Shown here: piece after piece, positions 34,041-42,779 of the stretch
Numbering within the stretch: position 1 is the first letter of the stretch
How the letters are laid out: each line of letters starts with the position of its first letter
Translations under genes and position numbers: made by a program
NCBI RefSeq assembly: GCF_000250675.2
Contig: NC_018681.1
Coordinates: forward strand, 4,216,001 to 4,280,000
From: Nocardia brasiliensis ATCC 700358
GTDB lineage: Bacteria > Actinomycetota > Actinomycetes > Mycobacteriales > Mycobacteriaceae
DNA length: 64,000 nt
Direction: 5' to 3'
Notes under the pieces: generated by a model
The model's database searches: none
Seen by the model: the letters and a program-made list of their open reading frames with translations, nothing else
Told to the model about the DNA's origin: nothing

Positions 34041-35046
34041 CGTTGGATTCCTTGGACCGCAACAGGAGTGCCGTTACGATCCCGGTTTCGTCGAGGCCGG
34101 GCGTGTCCACGTCCGCGGCCACCACCTCGAGCCCTTCGCTGTCGAACAGGCCGAGCCAATACTGCTTGGTCGCCAGGCGCTGGTCGGTGAACGGGTGCAG
34201 CAGGAAATAGTGGTTGTAGTAGTTCGTGCGGTGCGGGTCCTTCATCGACTCCGCGTTGTCCCAGCAGTAGTCGATGTCGATGACGAGCAGCTCCAGGCCG
34301 GGATTGTTGTCGAAGAGGGTCCGCAGGAACTTCCGCACGCCCGCTTCGCCCTCCTGCCCGAGGATCTCGTGGATGACGAAGCTGATGATGCCGAAGTCGT
34401 AGTGCGAGTCGGTGTGCTCGAGATGGCCGATCGCGTCCGCGTTCACGATGCCGATCCGGTCCGCGTGCAGCGAACCTGCGACGAATTCCACTGCGGCCGC
34501 GGCGCCTTCGGGGCTCGGCTCGATCCCGGTGAGCCGCATGTCCGGATACTTCTCGGCCAGCGTGGTCAGGAAGATGCCGCTGCCGCAACCCAGGTCGATG
34601 CCGCTGCGGTAGGTCTTCCCACGCTGATCGAGCACCCGGTACATCAGCGGGATCGCGTCGTGCACGCTGATCGCGCAGCTGCCGACCCCGACCATCCGGC
34701 CGTCCCGGGGCACCGCCGCCGGATCGGTGAAACCCCGGCCGATCTCGAGGAAGGTCCGCCCGTAGCCGCCGATCATCATCTGATACCAGCCGCGGGCCTC
34801 CCAGATCTGCACCAGCTTGTCGGTGGCGCGATCGTTCTCGGTGTATCCCGCGGTGCGCAGGAACAGTTGCAGCGCCTCGACCCGCTCCGGCGTCGTGACG
34901 ACCGACTCCAGCGCTTTGCGGGCCGGGACACCGTTCACGACGATCTGTTCGAGAATGCCGTGCTCGATCAGGTTGTACAGCACAGCCGACTGCACGAATC
35001 CGCTGAACGGTTCCAGCGCTTCGATCAGGCGATTCCGGGTGAGCAT
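34033..35046 (-). CDS. SAM-dependent methyltransferase, MppJ-like
   Basis: A 337-residue class I methyltransferase. Motif I is IDLGCGSGIFL (about 148-158), with an acidic residue in TGIEPS for the SAM ribose. The N-terminal ~100 residues are a helical/winged dimerisation domain of the O-methyltransferase type. The segment FVIHEILGQEGEAGVRKFLR resembles the corresponding part of MppJ, the 2-oxo-acid C-methyltransferase for beta-methylphenylalanine. Methylation at C3 of an arginine-derived 2-oxo acid is attractive because the MppP-like gene lies downstream, but O-methylation, for example of the hydroxymalonyl unit, cannot be excluded. Confidence 0.82.
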   Translation of the reverse strand: MLTRNRLIEALEPFSGFVQSAVLYNLIEHGILEQIVVNGVPARKALESVVTTPERVEALQLFLRTAGYTENDRATDKLVQIWEARGWYQMMIGGYGRTFLEIGRGFTDPAAVPRDGRMVGVGSCAISVHDAIPLMYRVLDQRGKTYRSGIDLGCGSGIFLTTLAEKYPDMRLTGIEPSPEGAAAAVEFVAGSLHADRIGIVNADAIGHLEHTDSHYDFGIISFVIHEILGQEGEAGVRKFLRTLFDNNPGLELLVIDIDYCWDNAESMKDPHRTNYYNHYFLLHPFTDQRLATKQYWLGLFDSEGLEVVAADVDTPGLDETGIVTALLLRSKESNDD

Positions 35047-35082
35047 GTGGTTGATACCTCTCTTGCGGTAGTTCTGCGCGGG

Positions 35083-36309
35083 TCAGCCAGCGGCGAGCCG
35101 ATCGGGATCCCCGACGAACGCGAGTTCGTACTTGTTCTGCCGGTATCCGTAGGCCCCCGAGGACAAGTTGGTGAACAGCGTCCAATCGGAGAGCTGCGGC
35201 GCGACGGGCAACAGGCCCTGCCCGCTGGTCCGACCGGGTTTCGGACAGATGAGGTCCAATCCGGCGATCTGGGACAGCAGCGTCGCCGCGCCCTCGATGC
35301 GCTCGGTGAAGTTGCCGATGCCCTGCAGCAGCGTGGTGCGATCGGCGGCCCAGAAGCCGTAGCGCTCATCGAAAGTCGCGGATTCGAGGGCAGCGGCGAA
35401 ATCCCGCTCGGTGCTCGTGGCGAACCGGCGCAGCTTCGCCAGCAGCACCGCGGGCTCCTTGGCCGAGGTCGGGCCGCCGTCCAGGACCCGCTGTGCGAGT
35501 TCGTGATACAGCTGCGCCTTCGCCGACATCCGCGCCAGCGCCTGCACCCAGGCGGGGTGGGTCATGCCGGTGCGGGCCCGGAACGTATTGCACTGCTCGA
35601 CCGAGCCGTCGATGAACACGTTGGCGTTGGGCACGAAGGCGCGGTCGAGCTCGATGATCGCGTCCTGCTCGTCCAGCACGTCGATGGATTCGTCCGGAAT
35701 CTCTTGTGCCCCACGGAAGCCCGGCCGAGCGTGCACCTTGACGCCGGCGCTGCCCGGCGCGATGGCGACGCACAGCGCGGTGGACGCCTCGCTCTGCGAC
35801 AGCATGCGGTAGGGGTAGATCAGCAGCACGTCGGCGTACGGCGCGAGGGTGGCCAGCTGCTTGAAACCGCTCAGATAGATGCCGTCCGAATCCCGTGCCA
35901 CGACCCGCAGCAGATGATCCTCGGAAATGCGCCCGCGTTCGGAGATATCGGAAATCGCATGGGTGAGGATCGAATTGGCCGCGCGGCACCCGCGATGGAA
36001 CTCCTGCACGCGCTCGGCGTTTTTCCCGAAATGAGTGGCATTGGCGGCCCACGCGGAGACGATACCGGCCAGGAAATCGGGGCTGCGCCCGAGCAGTCCA
36101 CCGCTGTAGGTGGCGAATCGGCGCAGTTGTCCGGCGTACTCGAAGAACTGATCTCGGGTCGTCGGCGGCGTCCAGATGCAGTCCCAGAACAATTTCAGTT
36201 CCGGATTGGTTCGTAGCCCGTCCAGGGTCTTTGCAAATGGCGTGCGATCGGTCGCCGCGGGCGCCGTCGAAATACTGTCGGTCGAGCAGGTGAGCTGCTG
36301 AGTTTCCAA
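35083..36309 (-). CDS. HpaB-family FADH2-dependent monooxygenase, short N-terminus
   Basis: A 408-residue protein of the 4-hydroxyphenylacetate 3-monooxygenase (HpaB/PvcC) family, distant kin of acyl-CoA dehydrogenases. GGLLGRSPDFLAG (about 70-82) is the family signature, and ARDSDGIYLSGFKQLATLAP matches the flavin/substrate region. It is roughly 80-100 residues shorter than typical HpaB at the N-terminus. These enzymes use FADH2 from a separate reductase to hydroxylate phenols; no reductase gene is nearby. The TTG start at 36309 follows AAGGAA. It is the first gene of the leftward operon. The substrate is unclear, since no aromatic precursor gene is seen. Confidence 0.8.
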   Translation of the reverse strand: METQQLTCSTDSISTAPAATDRTPFAKTLDGLRTNPELKLFWDCIWTPPTTRDQFFEYAGQLRRFATYSGGLLGRSPDFLAGIVSAWAANATHFGKNAERVQEFHRGCRAANSILTHAISDISERGRISEDHLLRVVARDSDGIYLSGFKQLATLAPYADVLLIYPYRMLSQSEASTALCVAIAPGSAGVKVHARPGFRGAQEIPDESIDVLDEQDAIIELDRAFVPNANVFIDGSVEQCNTFRARTGMTHPAWVQALARMSAKAQLYHELAQRVLDGGPTSAKEPAVLLAKLRRFATSTERDFAAALESATFDERYGFWAADRTTLLQGIGNFTERIEGAATLLSQIAGLDLICPKPGRTSGQGLLPVAPQLSDWTLFTNLSSGAYGYRQNKYELAFVGDPDRLAAG

Positions 36310-36776
36310 TGGATTTCCTTAGCCTGCAACCCGGATAACTACCGTTGACGTGGTGTCCGGGCAGATGAGTAACCTTGCGGCTATCTGTGCTGCGGCCCGA
36401 GCGGTGTGTATACCCCTATGAATCAGGTTGAATGCATAGAAACCCCCCGCTCTCGAGATGGACAACCTGTAGCATGCCTCGCTCGCGAGAGTGATGAAAA
36501 CCCCCTGATCGGGGGGTTGCCGATATCGCCGAAACGACGAGAATGCCAGCCCGCCCGCGCGTGTAATAACTTCTGTCGCAACGCCTCTCATTCAACACCA
36601 GCTTGTCAGGAGTATGCGCCCGGCAGCGTTGCGAGGTGGGTGTGTCGGTGCTAGATTCGGGCCGACGGGGGCTGAGCTTTCCCTGATTCGGGTGTCCGGC
36701 GAAAGCTTGTGACAAATTCGGCCGGTAACCGACGCGCGCGGGCCTGGCCATGAACCCCGATGGTTGAAGGGCGGTA
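36310..36776. promoter_or_regulatory. Divergent control region of the two Region B operons
   Basis: This 467-base gap separates the leftward HpaB-first operon from the rightward PKS operon and is less GC-rich than the coding DNA. CTCTCG at 36451-36456 can pair with CGAGAG (36486-36491), and a second hairpin follows at 36499-36518. Two similar sequences, GAAACCCCCC (near 36439) and GAAAACCCCC (near 36495), form a direct repeat. No regulator gene of the cluster lies beside it. An in-frame 90-codon leftward reading frame crosses it, but shows no coding character. Confidence 0.45.
36499..36518. terminator. Hairpin, possible attenuator or terminator
   Basis: AACCCCC, six bases, GGGGGTT forms a 7-bp perfect stem in the divergent control region. 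Read leftward it lies 190 bases before the HpaB-like gene, read rightward 260 bases before the PKS. It is short, with no T-run, so it may be an operator rather than a terminator. Confidence 0.35.
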
Positions 36777-36779
36777 TTG

Positions 36780-39700
36780 GTGGAGACGAATCGGGTGGGG
36801 GCCGGTGCCATCGATCGAGCGGCGATCGAAGAATGGCTGTCCGGAAAAATAGGCGAGATCGTCGGCGCGGATCCGGCGACGATCGATCGGACCACCACCT
36901 TCGCCGCATACGGGTTGACATCCTCGGACGCGGTCGGCCTCTCCGGCGAACTGGAGGAGTGGCTCGACCGCAAGCTCCCGGAAACCCTGCTCTACGAGCA
37001 CCCGACGGTGGCGCAACTCGGTGCGGCGCTTGCCGAGACGAGCCCCACCCGGACGAGCACACCCGAACTGCCGGTGGCCGCCCGTGCTACCGGTGGACCA
37101 CCCGTCGAGCAGGACACGATCTGCATCGCCGGGATGGCCTGCCGGTTCCCGGCCGGAGCGAACACACCACAGTTGTTCTGGCGCAATCTCGCCGACGGCG
37201 TCGACGCCGCGACGGACGTGCCGTCCGCGCGCTGGGACGCCCGGCGATACTTCGATCCCGACCCGTACGCGCCCGGAACGGCCTACACCACCCGCGGCGC
37301 GTTCGTCGACGACCTCGCCGGATTCGACGCGCAGTTCTTCGGTATCTCGCCGCGCGAGGCCCTGCGGATGGACCCGCAACAGCGGATGCTGCTGGAAACC
37401 GCCTGGGCGGCACTCGAAGACGCCGCGATCCCCGCGGACCGGATCCGGGAGAGCCGGACCGGTGTCTTCGTCGGCATGATGGCCGACAGCCGCTACGCGC
37501 ACCTGCTGGTGGACCGCGGCGGTCCCGGCGAACTCGACGACCCCTATGTGGGGCTGGGCAGCGCCACCAGTGTGGTGGCGGGGCGGCTGTCCTATCTGCT
37601 CGATCTGCGCGGGCCGAGCATGGTGGTGGACACCGCGTGTTCGTCCTCGTTGGTCGCCTTGCACTTGGCGATCAACAGTATTCGCAACGGCGAATGCGAT
37701 CGCGCCGTGGTCGCCGGGGTCAGCGCGATCGTGCACCCCGATACCTACCTGCAGGCGTGCAAGATGCGGATGCTCGCCGCGGACGGGCGCTGCAAGACGT
37801 TCGACGCCCGAGCCGACGGTTTCCTGCTCGGCGAAGGATGCGGTGCGGTCGTCGTCGAGCGACTGGCCGACGTCCGAGCACGCCGGCACCAGGCCCTCGC
37901 CCTGGTGCGCGGGTCGGCCGTGAACCAGGACGGCACGAGTAACGGATTGACCGCGCCGAACCGCGCCGCGCAGGTCGCGGTGATCCGGGCGGCGCACCGC
38001 AACGCCGGAATCGACGCCGGCAGTGTCGATTACGTCGAAGCGCACGGCTCGGGCACGCAGCTCGGCGACGCGATCGAGATCGCCGCGCTGACCGAGGTCT
38101 TCGGCACCGTGCGGGCCGGCGGGCGGCCGCTGTACGTCGGCGCGGTGAAGACCAACGTCGGCCACCTGACCGGCGCGGCCGGGATGGCGGGGCTGATCAA
38201 GACCGTGCTCGCGCTGCGCCGCCGGACCATCCCGCGGAATCTGCACCTGCGCGAACCGAATCCGGCGATCGACTGGGCGGCGAGCCCGGCTCGCCTGCCG
38301 CACGAGAACATTCCGTGGCCGGACGCGGACGAGCGCACCCCGACCGCCGGGGTCAGCTCGTTCGGCTGGTCGGGCACCAACGCCCACGTCGTCGTGTCCG
38401 CACCACCCGCGCCGGTGCGCGCGGACGACGATGCGCGCAGGCACATTCTGGCGCTGTCGGGGCGGTCGCCGCAGGCCGTGACCGGCACCGCGCATGCGCT
38501 GGCCGAGCACCTGCGCAGCCATCCGCGCCTGCACCCGGCCGACGTGTCGGCCACCCTCCAGACCGGCCGCTCGGTGCTGCCGTATCGGGCTGCCGTCCCG
38601 TTCGAGACGCTGCTCGAGGCGGCCGAGGCGCTCGACGAGGTCGGACGCCGTGTGCCGGTGACGGCGGTGCCGCACGGGCAGGCGCCGACGGTGCGCTTCG
38701 TATTGCCCGGTACCGGTGATCAATTCGCCGGGATGGGCCGCGACCTCTACCGTGCGGACCACGCCTTCCGCGCCGCGCTCGACCACTGCGCCGAGATCGC
38801 GGCCGTGCCCCTCGGTATGGACCTGCGGACGGTCCTGTACCCGGACTCGGCACCCGCGCCGGCGGATCCCTTTGCCGCCCTGCGTAACCGGGGCACGACC
38901 ACGTCCCCGGCCGACGAACTGGTGTCCCGGACCGACCTCGCGCACGCGGCGGTGTTCGCATTGAGTTACGCCGCGGCGCGGCTCTGGCGCGGTCGCGGCA
39001 TCGAGCCCACCGGTCTGCTCGGCTACAGCCTGGGCGAGTACACCGCCGCCTGCCTGGCCGGGGTGTTCGAGGTCGAAATCGCGCTGCCGCTGGTGGTGCG
39101 GCGTGCCCAGCTCGTCGCGGCCGCCGCACCCGGTGCCATGCTGACCGTGGCCATGGGTGAGCACCGGCTCGCGGACTACCTCGGGCCGGATTTGTCCTGC
39201 GCCGCGGTCAACAGTCCGAACACAGTCGTCGTGGCAGGTTCCGAGGCCGCCGTCGCCGCCCTCGCGCAACGCCTCGCGGCCGACGAGATCGCGGCGCTGC
39301 GCGTGCCGACCACCCGCGCTATGCATTCGCACCTGCTGGACCCGCTGCGCGCGGCACTGATCGAGCTATTCGACGGCATCGAGCTGCGTGCCCCGCGAAT
39401 TCCGTTCGTGTCCAACGTGACCGGTACGTGGATCAGCGACGAACAGGCGCGCGACCCGCACTATTGGGCCGAGCATCTCTGCGCCACCGTGGTTTTCGAT
39501 GAGGGGGTGCGCACATTGGCAGGCTCGGATCCGTGTGTGCTGGTGGATCTCGGGGCGGGCCAGCTCGCCAGCTTGGCCGCGCAGACCCTGGCGCACTCGG
39601 ATGGCGCGGTGACCTTGCCGACGCTGCGCGCCGCATCGCTGCGCGAGCCGGACGACCAGGTGGTCGCCCGCACCCTTGGCCGATTGTGGGCGGCGGGGGT

Positions 39701-41636
39701 GGACGTGGACTGGTCCGAGGTCGGATCGGTGGGTGCGTCGGTCTCGTTGCCGACGTATTCCTTCCAGCATCAGCAGTTCTGGCCGGACGCGCGCGAGGCC
39801 CGCCCCGTCCACCAGCCTGTCCCGGCGGGTACCGAGACCATCGAGGTGCTGGAACCGCAGTGGGTCGGTACCCGAGTCGCCGGCGGTGTGAGCGAGCGCA
39901 GCGGTCCCTACCTGGTCTTCACCGACCCCGAGACGTGCGGCGCCGAGCTGGCCCGGCACCTCGTCAAGGCGCTCGGCGGCGCCGACGTGGTAACCGCTTC
40001 TCCCGGAACGGAATTCGCCACGACCACGGCGGGAGGATATCAGCTCCGGCCCGGTGCCGCCGATGACTACGCCCAGTTGCTGACGGCGCTGGCCGACCGG
40101 AACCTGCTACCCCGCACGGTGGTTCACCTGTGGTCGGTGCAGGGCTGGCAGGACGATCCGGTGTCCCTCGACGCTGTCGGCGCGCATCGGCGGCTCGGGT
40201 TCGACAGCCTGCTGGCGCTGGCCGGGCCCCTGAGCCGCCACTGCGCCGACGGCTGCCGGATCCTGGTCGTCACCGATCACGCGCAGACCTGCGACCCTGA
40301 AGACGAACTGTATCCGGGCAAGACCACCCTCGCCGGGCCCGCGCTCACCGTGGGACAGGAATATCCAGGCTTGGCGGTGCGGACGTTCGACGTCCTCACC
40401 CCGGTCGAGGACGTGTCCGCCGCGTGGAGCGAACTCGCCGAATCGGTGGTCGCCGAGCTGGATTGGCGCGGTTCGGCTGCCGTCGTGGCCCGGCGGGGGC
40501 GGCGCAGACTCGTTCGACGTCTGCATCCGCGCGCGCTCGGCGAGCCCGAATCCTACGTACGCGACGGCGGCGTCTACGTGATCACAGGTGGAACAGGAAG
40601 TATCGGTCTCCAGATGGCCGCCCATCTGGTGGCGGCGGGGTCCGGGCTCAAATTCGTGCTGCTCGCCCGGACTCCGTTGCCGAATCTCGACGATCCGGCG
40701 TCGCTGGCTGATGCGAGTGTGACGGCGCGCGAACGTGCCGTCGCGGTGCGCGAGCTGGTTCGCGCGGGTGCGCAGGTACTGGTGCAGCCCTGCGATATCG
40801 GTGACGGCGCGGCAGCGGTGGCCGCAATCGCGCTCGCCCGCAAGCGGTTCGGTCCGATCGACGGCGTGATCCACGCCGCGGGCGTGCTGACGCCGGACGC
40901 CTTCGCCACGATCGAGGAGACGACGCCGGAACTCATCGCGGCGCATTTCCGGGCCAAGGTGGACGGCACCCTCGCGCTGGCCCATGCGCTGCGCGACGAG
41001 CGACCCGACTTCGTCGTCCTGCTGTCCTCGATGTCGGCGGTGCTCGGCGGCATCGGCTTCACGGCCTACGCGGCGGCCAACGCCTTCCAGGACCAATTCG
41101 TGAACCTGCGCGGGCTGCCGGGTGGGTCCGCGTGGCGCACCGCATGCTGGGACACCTGGCAGGAGACCGTGCGGCACAGCGAAAAGCCGGGCATCGCAGC
41201 GTCATTGGACACTTATTCGTTCCCGCCCGCGGACGCGCTCGCGGTGTTCGACCGGCTGATCGCGGGTGGGCCGCGGCGCGCGGTCGTCGCCGCGGGGCAA
41301 CTGCGCGAACGCCTCGAGTCGTGGGCGCACGCGGGCGATCCTTTCGATAGCGCCGCCGCGCCACCGGCGGCGGCACCGGATCACACGGTCGAGGACTACC
41401 GGCGCGAACTCGCCCGGTTGTGGCAGGCGGCCCTCGGGGTCGACCAGGTGGGCCTGCACGAGAACTTCTTCGAATCCGGCGGCAATTCGCTGGTCGGTTT
41501 GCAACTGATCAACACGATCAAGAAACAGTTCCGCGTCGTCGTCCCGACCGTCGCGTTGTTCGAGGCCCCCACGGTCGCCGAGATGGCCGACTACCTGCTC
41601 ACCGCGACCTCGTCGGAAAGGAAGTCACGGACATGA
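36780..41636 (+). CDS. Stand-alone type I PKS module, ACP-KS-AT-KR-ACP
   Basis: A 1618-residue modular PKS. Domains in order: N-terminal ACP (Ser48 in GLTSSD), KS about 113-540 (Cys287 in DTACSSS, His422, His462), AT about 637-940 (Ser750 in GYSLGE, His849), KR about 1260-1450 (TGGTGSIG at 1269-1276, Ser1417, Tyr1430), and C-terminal ACP (Ser1570 in GGNSL). There is no dehydratase or thioesterase, so one extension gives a beta-hydroxyacyl-ACP. The leading ACP is where the co-encoded FAAL would load a fatty acid. At the usual substrate motif the AT has RAMH, neither HAFH (malonyl) nor YASH (methylmalonyl), which fits an unusual extender such as hydroxymalonyl-ACP. The KR lacks a clear LDD motif. 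GTG at 36780 is preferred over TTG at 36777. The stop overlaps the next start (ATGA). Confidence 0.93.
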   Translation: METNRVGAGAIDRAAIEEWLSGKIGEIVGADPATIDRTTTFAAYGLTSSDAVGLSGELEEWLDRKLPETLLYEHPTVAQLGAALAETSPTRTSTPELPVAARATGGPPVEQDTICIAGMACRFPAGANTPQLFWRNLADGVDAATDVPSARWDARRYFDPDPYAPGTAYTTRGAFVDDLAGFDAQFFGISPREALRMDPQQRMLLETAWAALEDAAIPADRIRESRTGVFVGMMADSRYAHLLVDRGGPGELDDPYVGLGSATSVVAGRLSYLLDLRGPSMVVDTACSSSLVALHLAINSIRNGECDRAVVAGVSAIVHPDTYLQACKMRMLAADGRCKTFDARADGFLLGEGCGAVVVERLADVRARRHQALALVRGSAVNQDGTSNGLTAPNRAAQVAVIRAAHRNAGIDAGSVDYVEAHGSGTQLGDAIEIAALTEVFGTVRAGGRPLYVGAVKTNVGHLTGAAGMAGLIKTVLALRRRTIPRNLHLREPNPAIDWAASPARLPHENIPWPDADERTPTAGVSSFGWSGTNAHVVVSAPPAPVRADDDARRHILALSGRSPQAVTGTAHALAEHLRSHPRLHPADVSATLQTGRSVLPYRAAVPFETLLEAAEALDEVGRRVPVTAVPHGQAPTVRFVLPGTGDQFAGMGRDLYRADHAFRAALDHCAEIAAVPLGMDLRTVLYPDSAPAPADPFAALRNRGTTTSPADELVSRTDLAHAAVFALSYAAARLWRGRGIEPTGLLGYSLGEYTAACLAGVFEVEIALPLVVRRAQLVAAAAPGAMLTVAMGEHRLADYLGPDLSCAAVNSPNTVVVAGSEAAVAALAQRLAADEIAALRVPTTRAMHSHLLDPLRAALIELFDGIELRAPRIPFVSNVTGTWISDEQARDPHYWAEHLCATVVFDEGVRTLAGSDPCVLVDLGAGQLASLAAQTLAHSDGAVTLPTLRAASLREPDDQVVARTLGRLWAAGVDVDWSEVGSVGASVSLPTYSFQHQQFWPDAREARPVHQPVPAGTETIEVLEPQWVGTRVAGGVSERSGPYLVFTDPETCGAELARHLVKALGGADVVTASPGTEFATTTAGGYQLRPGAADDYAQLLTALADRNLLPRTVVHLWSVQGWQDDPVSLDAVGAHRRLGFDSLLALAGPLSRHCADGCRILVVTDHAQTCDPEDELYPGKTTLAGPALTVGQEYPGLAVRTFDVLTPVEDVSAAWSELAESVVAELDWRGSAAVVARRGRRRLVRRLHPRALGEPESYVRDGGVYVITGGTGSIGLQMAAHLVAAGSGLKFVLLARTPLPNLDDPASLADASVTARERAVAVRELVRAGAQVLVQPCDIGDGAAAVAAIALARKRFGPIDGVIHAAGVLTPDAFATIEETTPELIAAHFRAKVDGTLALAHALRDERPDFVVLLSSMSAVLGGIGFTAYAAANAFQDQFVNLRGLPGGSAWRTACWDTWQETVRHSEKPGIAASLDTYSFPPADALAVFDRLIAGGPRRAVVAAGQLRERLESWAHAGDPFDSAAAPPAAAPDHTVEDYRRELARLWQAALGVDQVGLHENFFESGGNSLVGLQLINTIKKQFRVVVPTVALFEAPTVAEMADYLLTATSSERKSRT

Positions 41637-42475
41637 AATCGCTCGGCGTCATCGGTGCGGGCGTGATGGGCAGCGGCCTCGCGCAAGACCTTGCGGCACA
41701 CGGTTTTTCGGTGGTTCTGGTGGACCGCTCGCAGGAACAGCTCGACCGTGCGGCGGCGGAGGTGCTGCGGTACTACCGCACGGGTCGCCTGTTCGGCCAC
41801 GACACCGAGAAATACGGCGACCTGACCCAGCGGGTGACCTACACGACCGATCTCGCCGATGTCGGCGCCGCGGAGTTCGTGATCGAGAACATCACCGAGA
41901 ACTGGGCGTTGAAATCCGAGATCTATCCGCGGTTGGACCGGATCTGCCCGCCCGAAACGGTGTTCGCGGCGAATACGTCGTGCATTCCGATCACCAAGAT
42001 CGCCGCGGCGACCACCCGGCCCGACCGGGTGCTGGGCATGCACTTCATGAATCCGGTGCCGATGAAGTCCACGGTGGAGGTGATCCGCGGCTGGCACACC
42101 TCGGAGTCCACCATCGCCACGGCGCGGGAACTGCTCGACGGGCTCGGCAAGCGCGGCATCGTCGTGAACGACATGCCGGGTTTCGTGTCCAATCGGGTGT
42201 TGATGCTGATGGTCAACGAGGCGATATTCCTGCTGCAGGACGGCGTGGCGGGCGCGGCCGAGGTCGACGAGATCTTCCGCTCCTGTTTCGGGCACGCCTC
42301 GGGTCCGCTGGAGACCGCGGATCTCATCGGTCTCGACACCATCCTCTACAGCATCGAAGGACTCCAGGAGTTCTACGGCGACAGCAAGTATCGGCCCTGT
42401 CCGCTGCTGAAGAAGATGGTCGACGCCGGACTGCACGGCCGTAAAACCGGTCAGGGCTTCTTCTCGTACTCCTGA
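41633..42475 (+). CDS. 3-hydroxyacyl-CoA-type dehydrogenase of the hydroxymalonyl-ACP cassette
   Basis: A 280-residue NAD-dependent dehydrogenase like 3-hydroxybutyryl-CoA dehydrogenases and FkbK. GAGVMGSG (about 8-15) binds NAD. NTSCIP, the GMHFMNPVP loop with the catalytic His, and FVSNR are family motifs. In methoxymalonyl and hydroxymalonyl pathways this enzyme oxidises glyceryl-ACP at C3. Its place between the PKS and a free ACP, with FkbI and FkbH homologues following, makes that role likely. ATG at 41633 overlaps the PKS stop; 41 bases separate it from the ACP gene. Confidence 0.9.
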   Translation: MKSLGVIGAGVMGSGLAQDLAAHGFSVVLVDRSQEQLDRAAAEVLRYYRTGRLFGHDTEKYGDLTQRVTYTTDLADVGAAEFVIENITENWALKSEIYPRLDRICPPETVFAANTSCIPITKIAAATTRPDRVLGMHFMNPVPMKSTVEVIRGWHTSESTIATARELLDGLGKRGIVVNDMPGFVSNRVLMLMVNEAIFLLQDGVAGAAEVDEIFRSCFGHASGPLETADLIGLDTILYSIEGLQEFYGDSKYRPCPLLKKMVDAGLHGRKTGQGFFSYS

Positions 42476-42515
42476 GCGCAGCCTCCTTGCCCCCGCAACC
42501 GACAGGACCGCAGAC

Positions 42516-42779
42516 ATGTTCTCCGATGCCCGTTCCGAACTCCGCGCATTCGTCGCCAAGCGCTTTCCCGCCGGTGAGCTCCAGGACGACCGCGACATCT
42601 TCGAAAGCGGCTTCGTCAACTCGCTGTTCGCGATGGAGCTGGTCATGTTCATCGAACAGCAACTGGGCGAACGAATTCCGAACGACGAACTGATGCTGGA
42701 CAATTTCCGCACGGTGGACCGGATGCTGGCGCTGGTCGGCCGGCTCGGCGGCCGGGATGCGGCGACCGAGGTGGCGTGA
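42516..42779 (+). CDS. Free acyl carrier protein, FkbJ-like
   Basis: An 87-residue discrete carrier protein. Ser36 in GFVNSLFAMEL is the phosphopantetheine site; the Asn-Ser-Leu version is typical of the ACPs that carry glyceryl/hydroxymalonyl units (FkbJ type). It should be charged with a glyceryl group by the FkbH-like protein and oxidised by the two flanking dehydrogenases. The stop overlaps the acyl-CoA dehydrogenase start (ATGA). The PPTase encoded downstream can activate it. Confidence 0.9.
   Translation: MFSDARSELRAFVAKRFPAGELQDDRDIFESGFVNSLFAMELVMFIEQQLGERIPNDELMLDNFRTVDRMLALVGRLGGRDAATEVA

Noticed and set aside
34033..35046. Methyltransferase as the FkbG O-methyltransferase of the extender cassette
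   Set aside because: It is in the divergent operon, and its middle region resembles 2-oxo-acid C-methyltransferases more. Kept only as an alternative.
25385..36309. Siderophore biosynthesis, suggested by the MbtK/AlcB-like acyltransferase and an oxygenase
   Set aside because: No IucA/IucC-type synthetase, ornithine/lysine N-hydroxylase, salicylate gene or ferric transporter is present. The PLP/ureohydrolase context fits arginine chemistry better.
36319..36591. A 90-codon leftward frame ending 9 bases before the HpaB-like gene
   Set aside because: It crosses the hairpins of the control region, its codon use is not that of local genes, and no family is recognised. A regulatory leader cannot be fully excluded.
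36651..39332. An 893-codon leftward frame opposite the PKS N-terminus
   Set aside because: The PKS frame shows intact KS and AT motifs; the opposite frame shows none.
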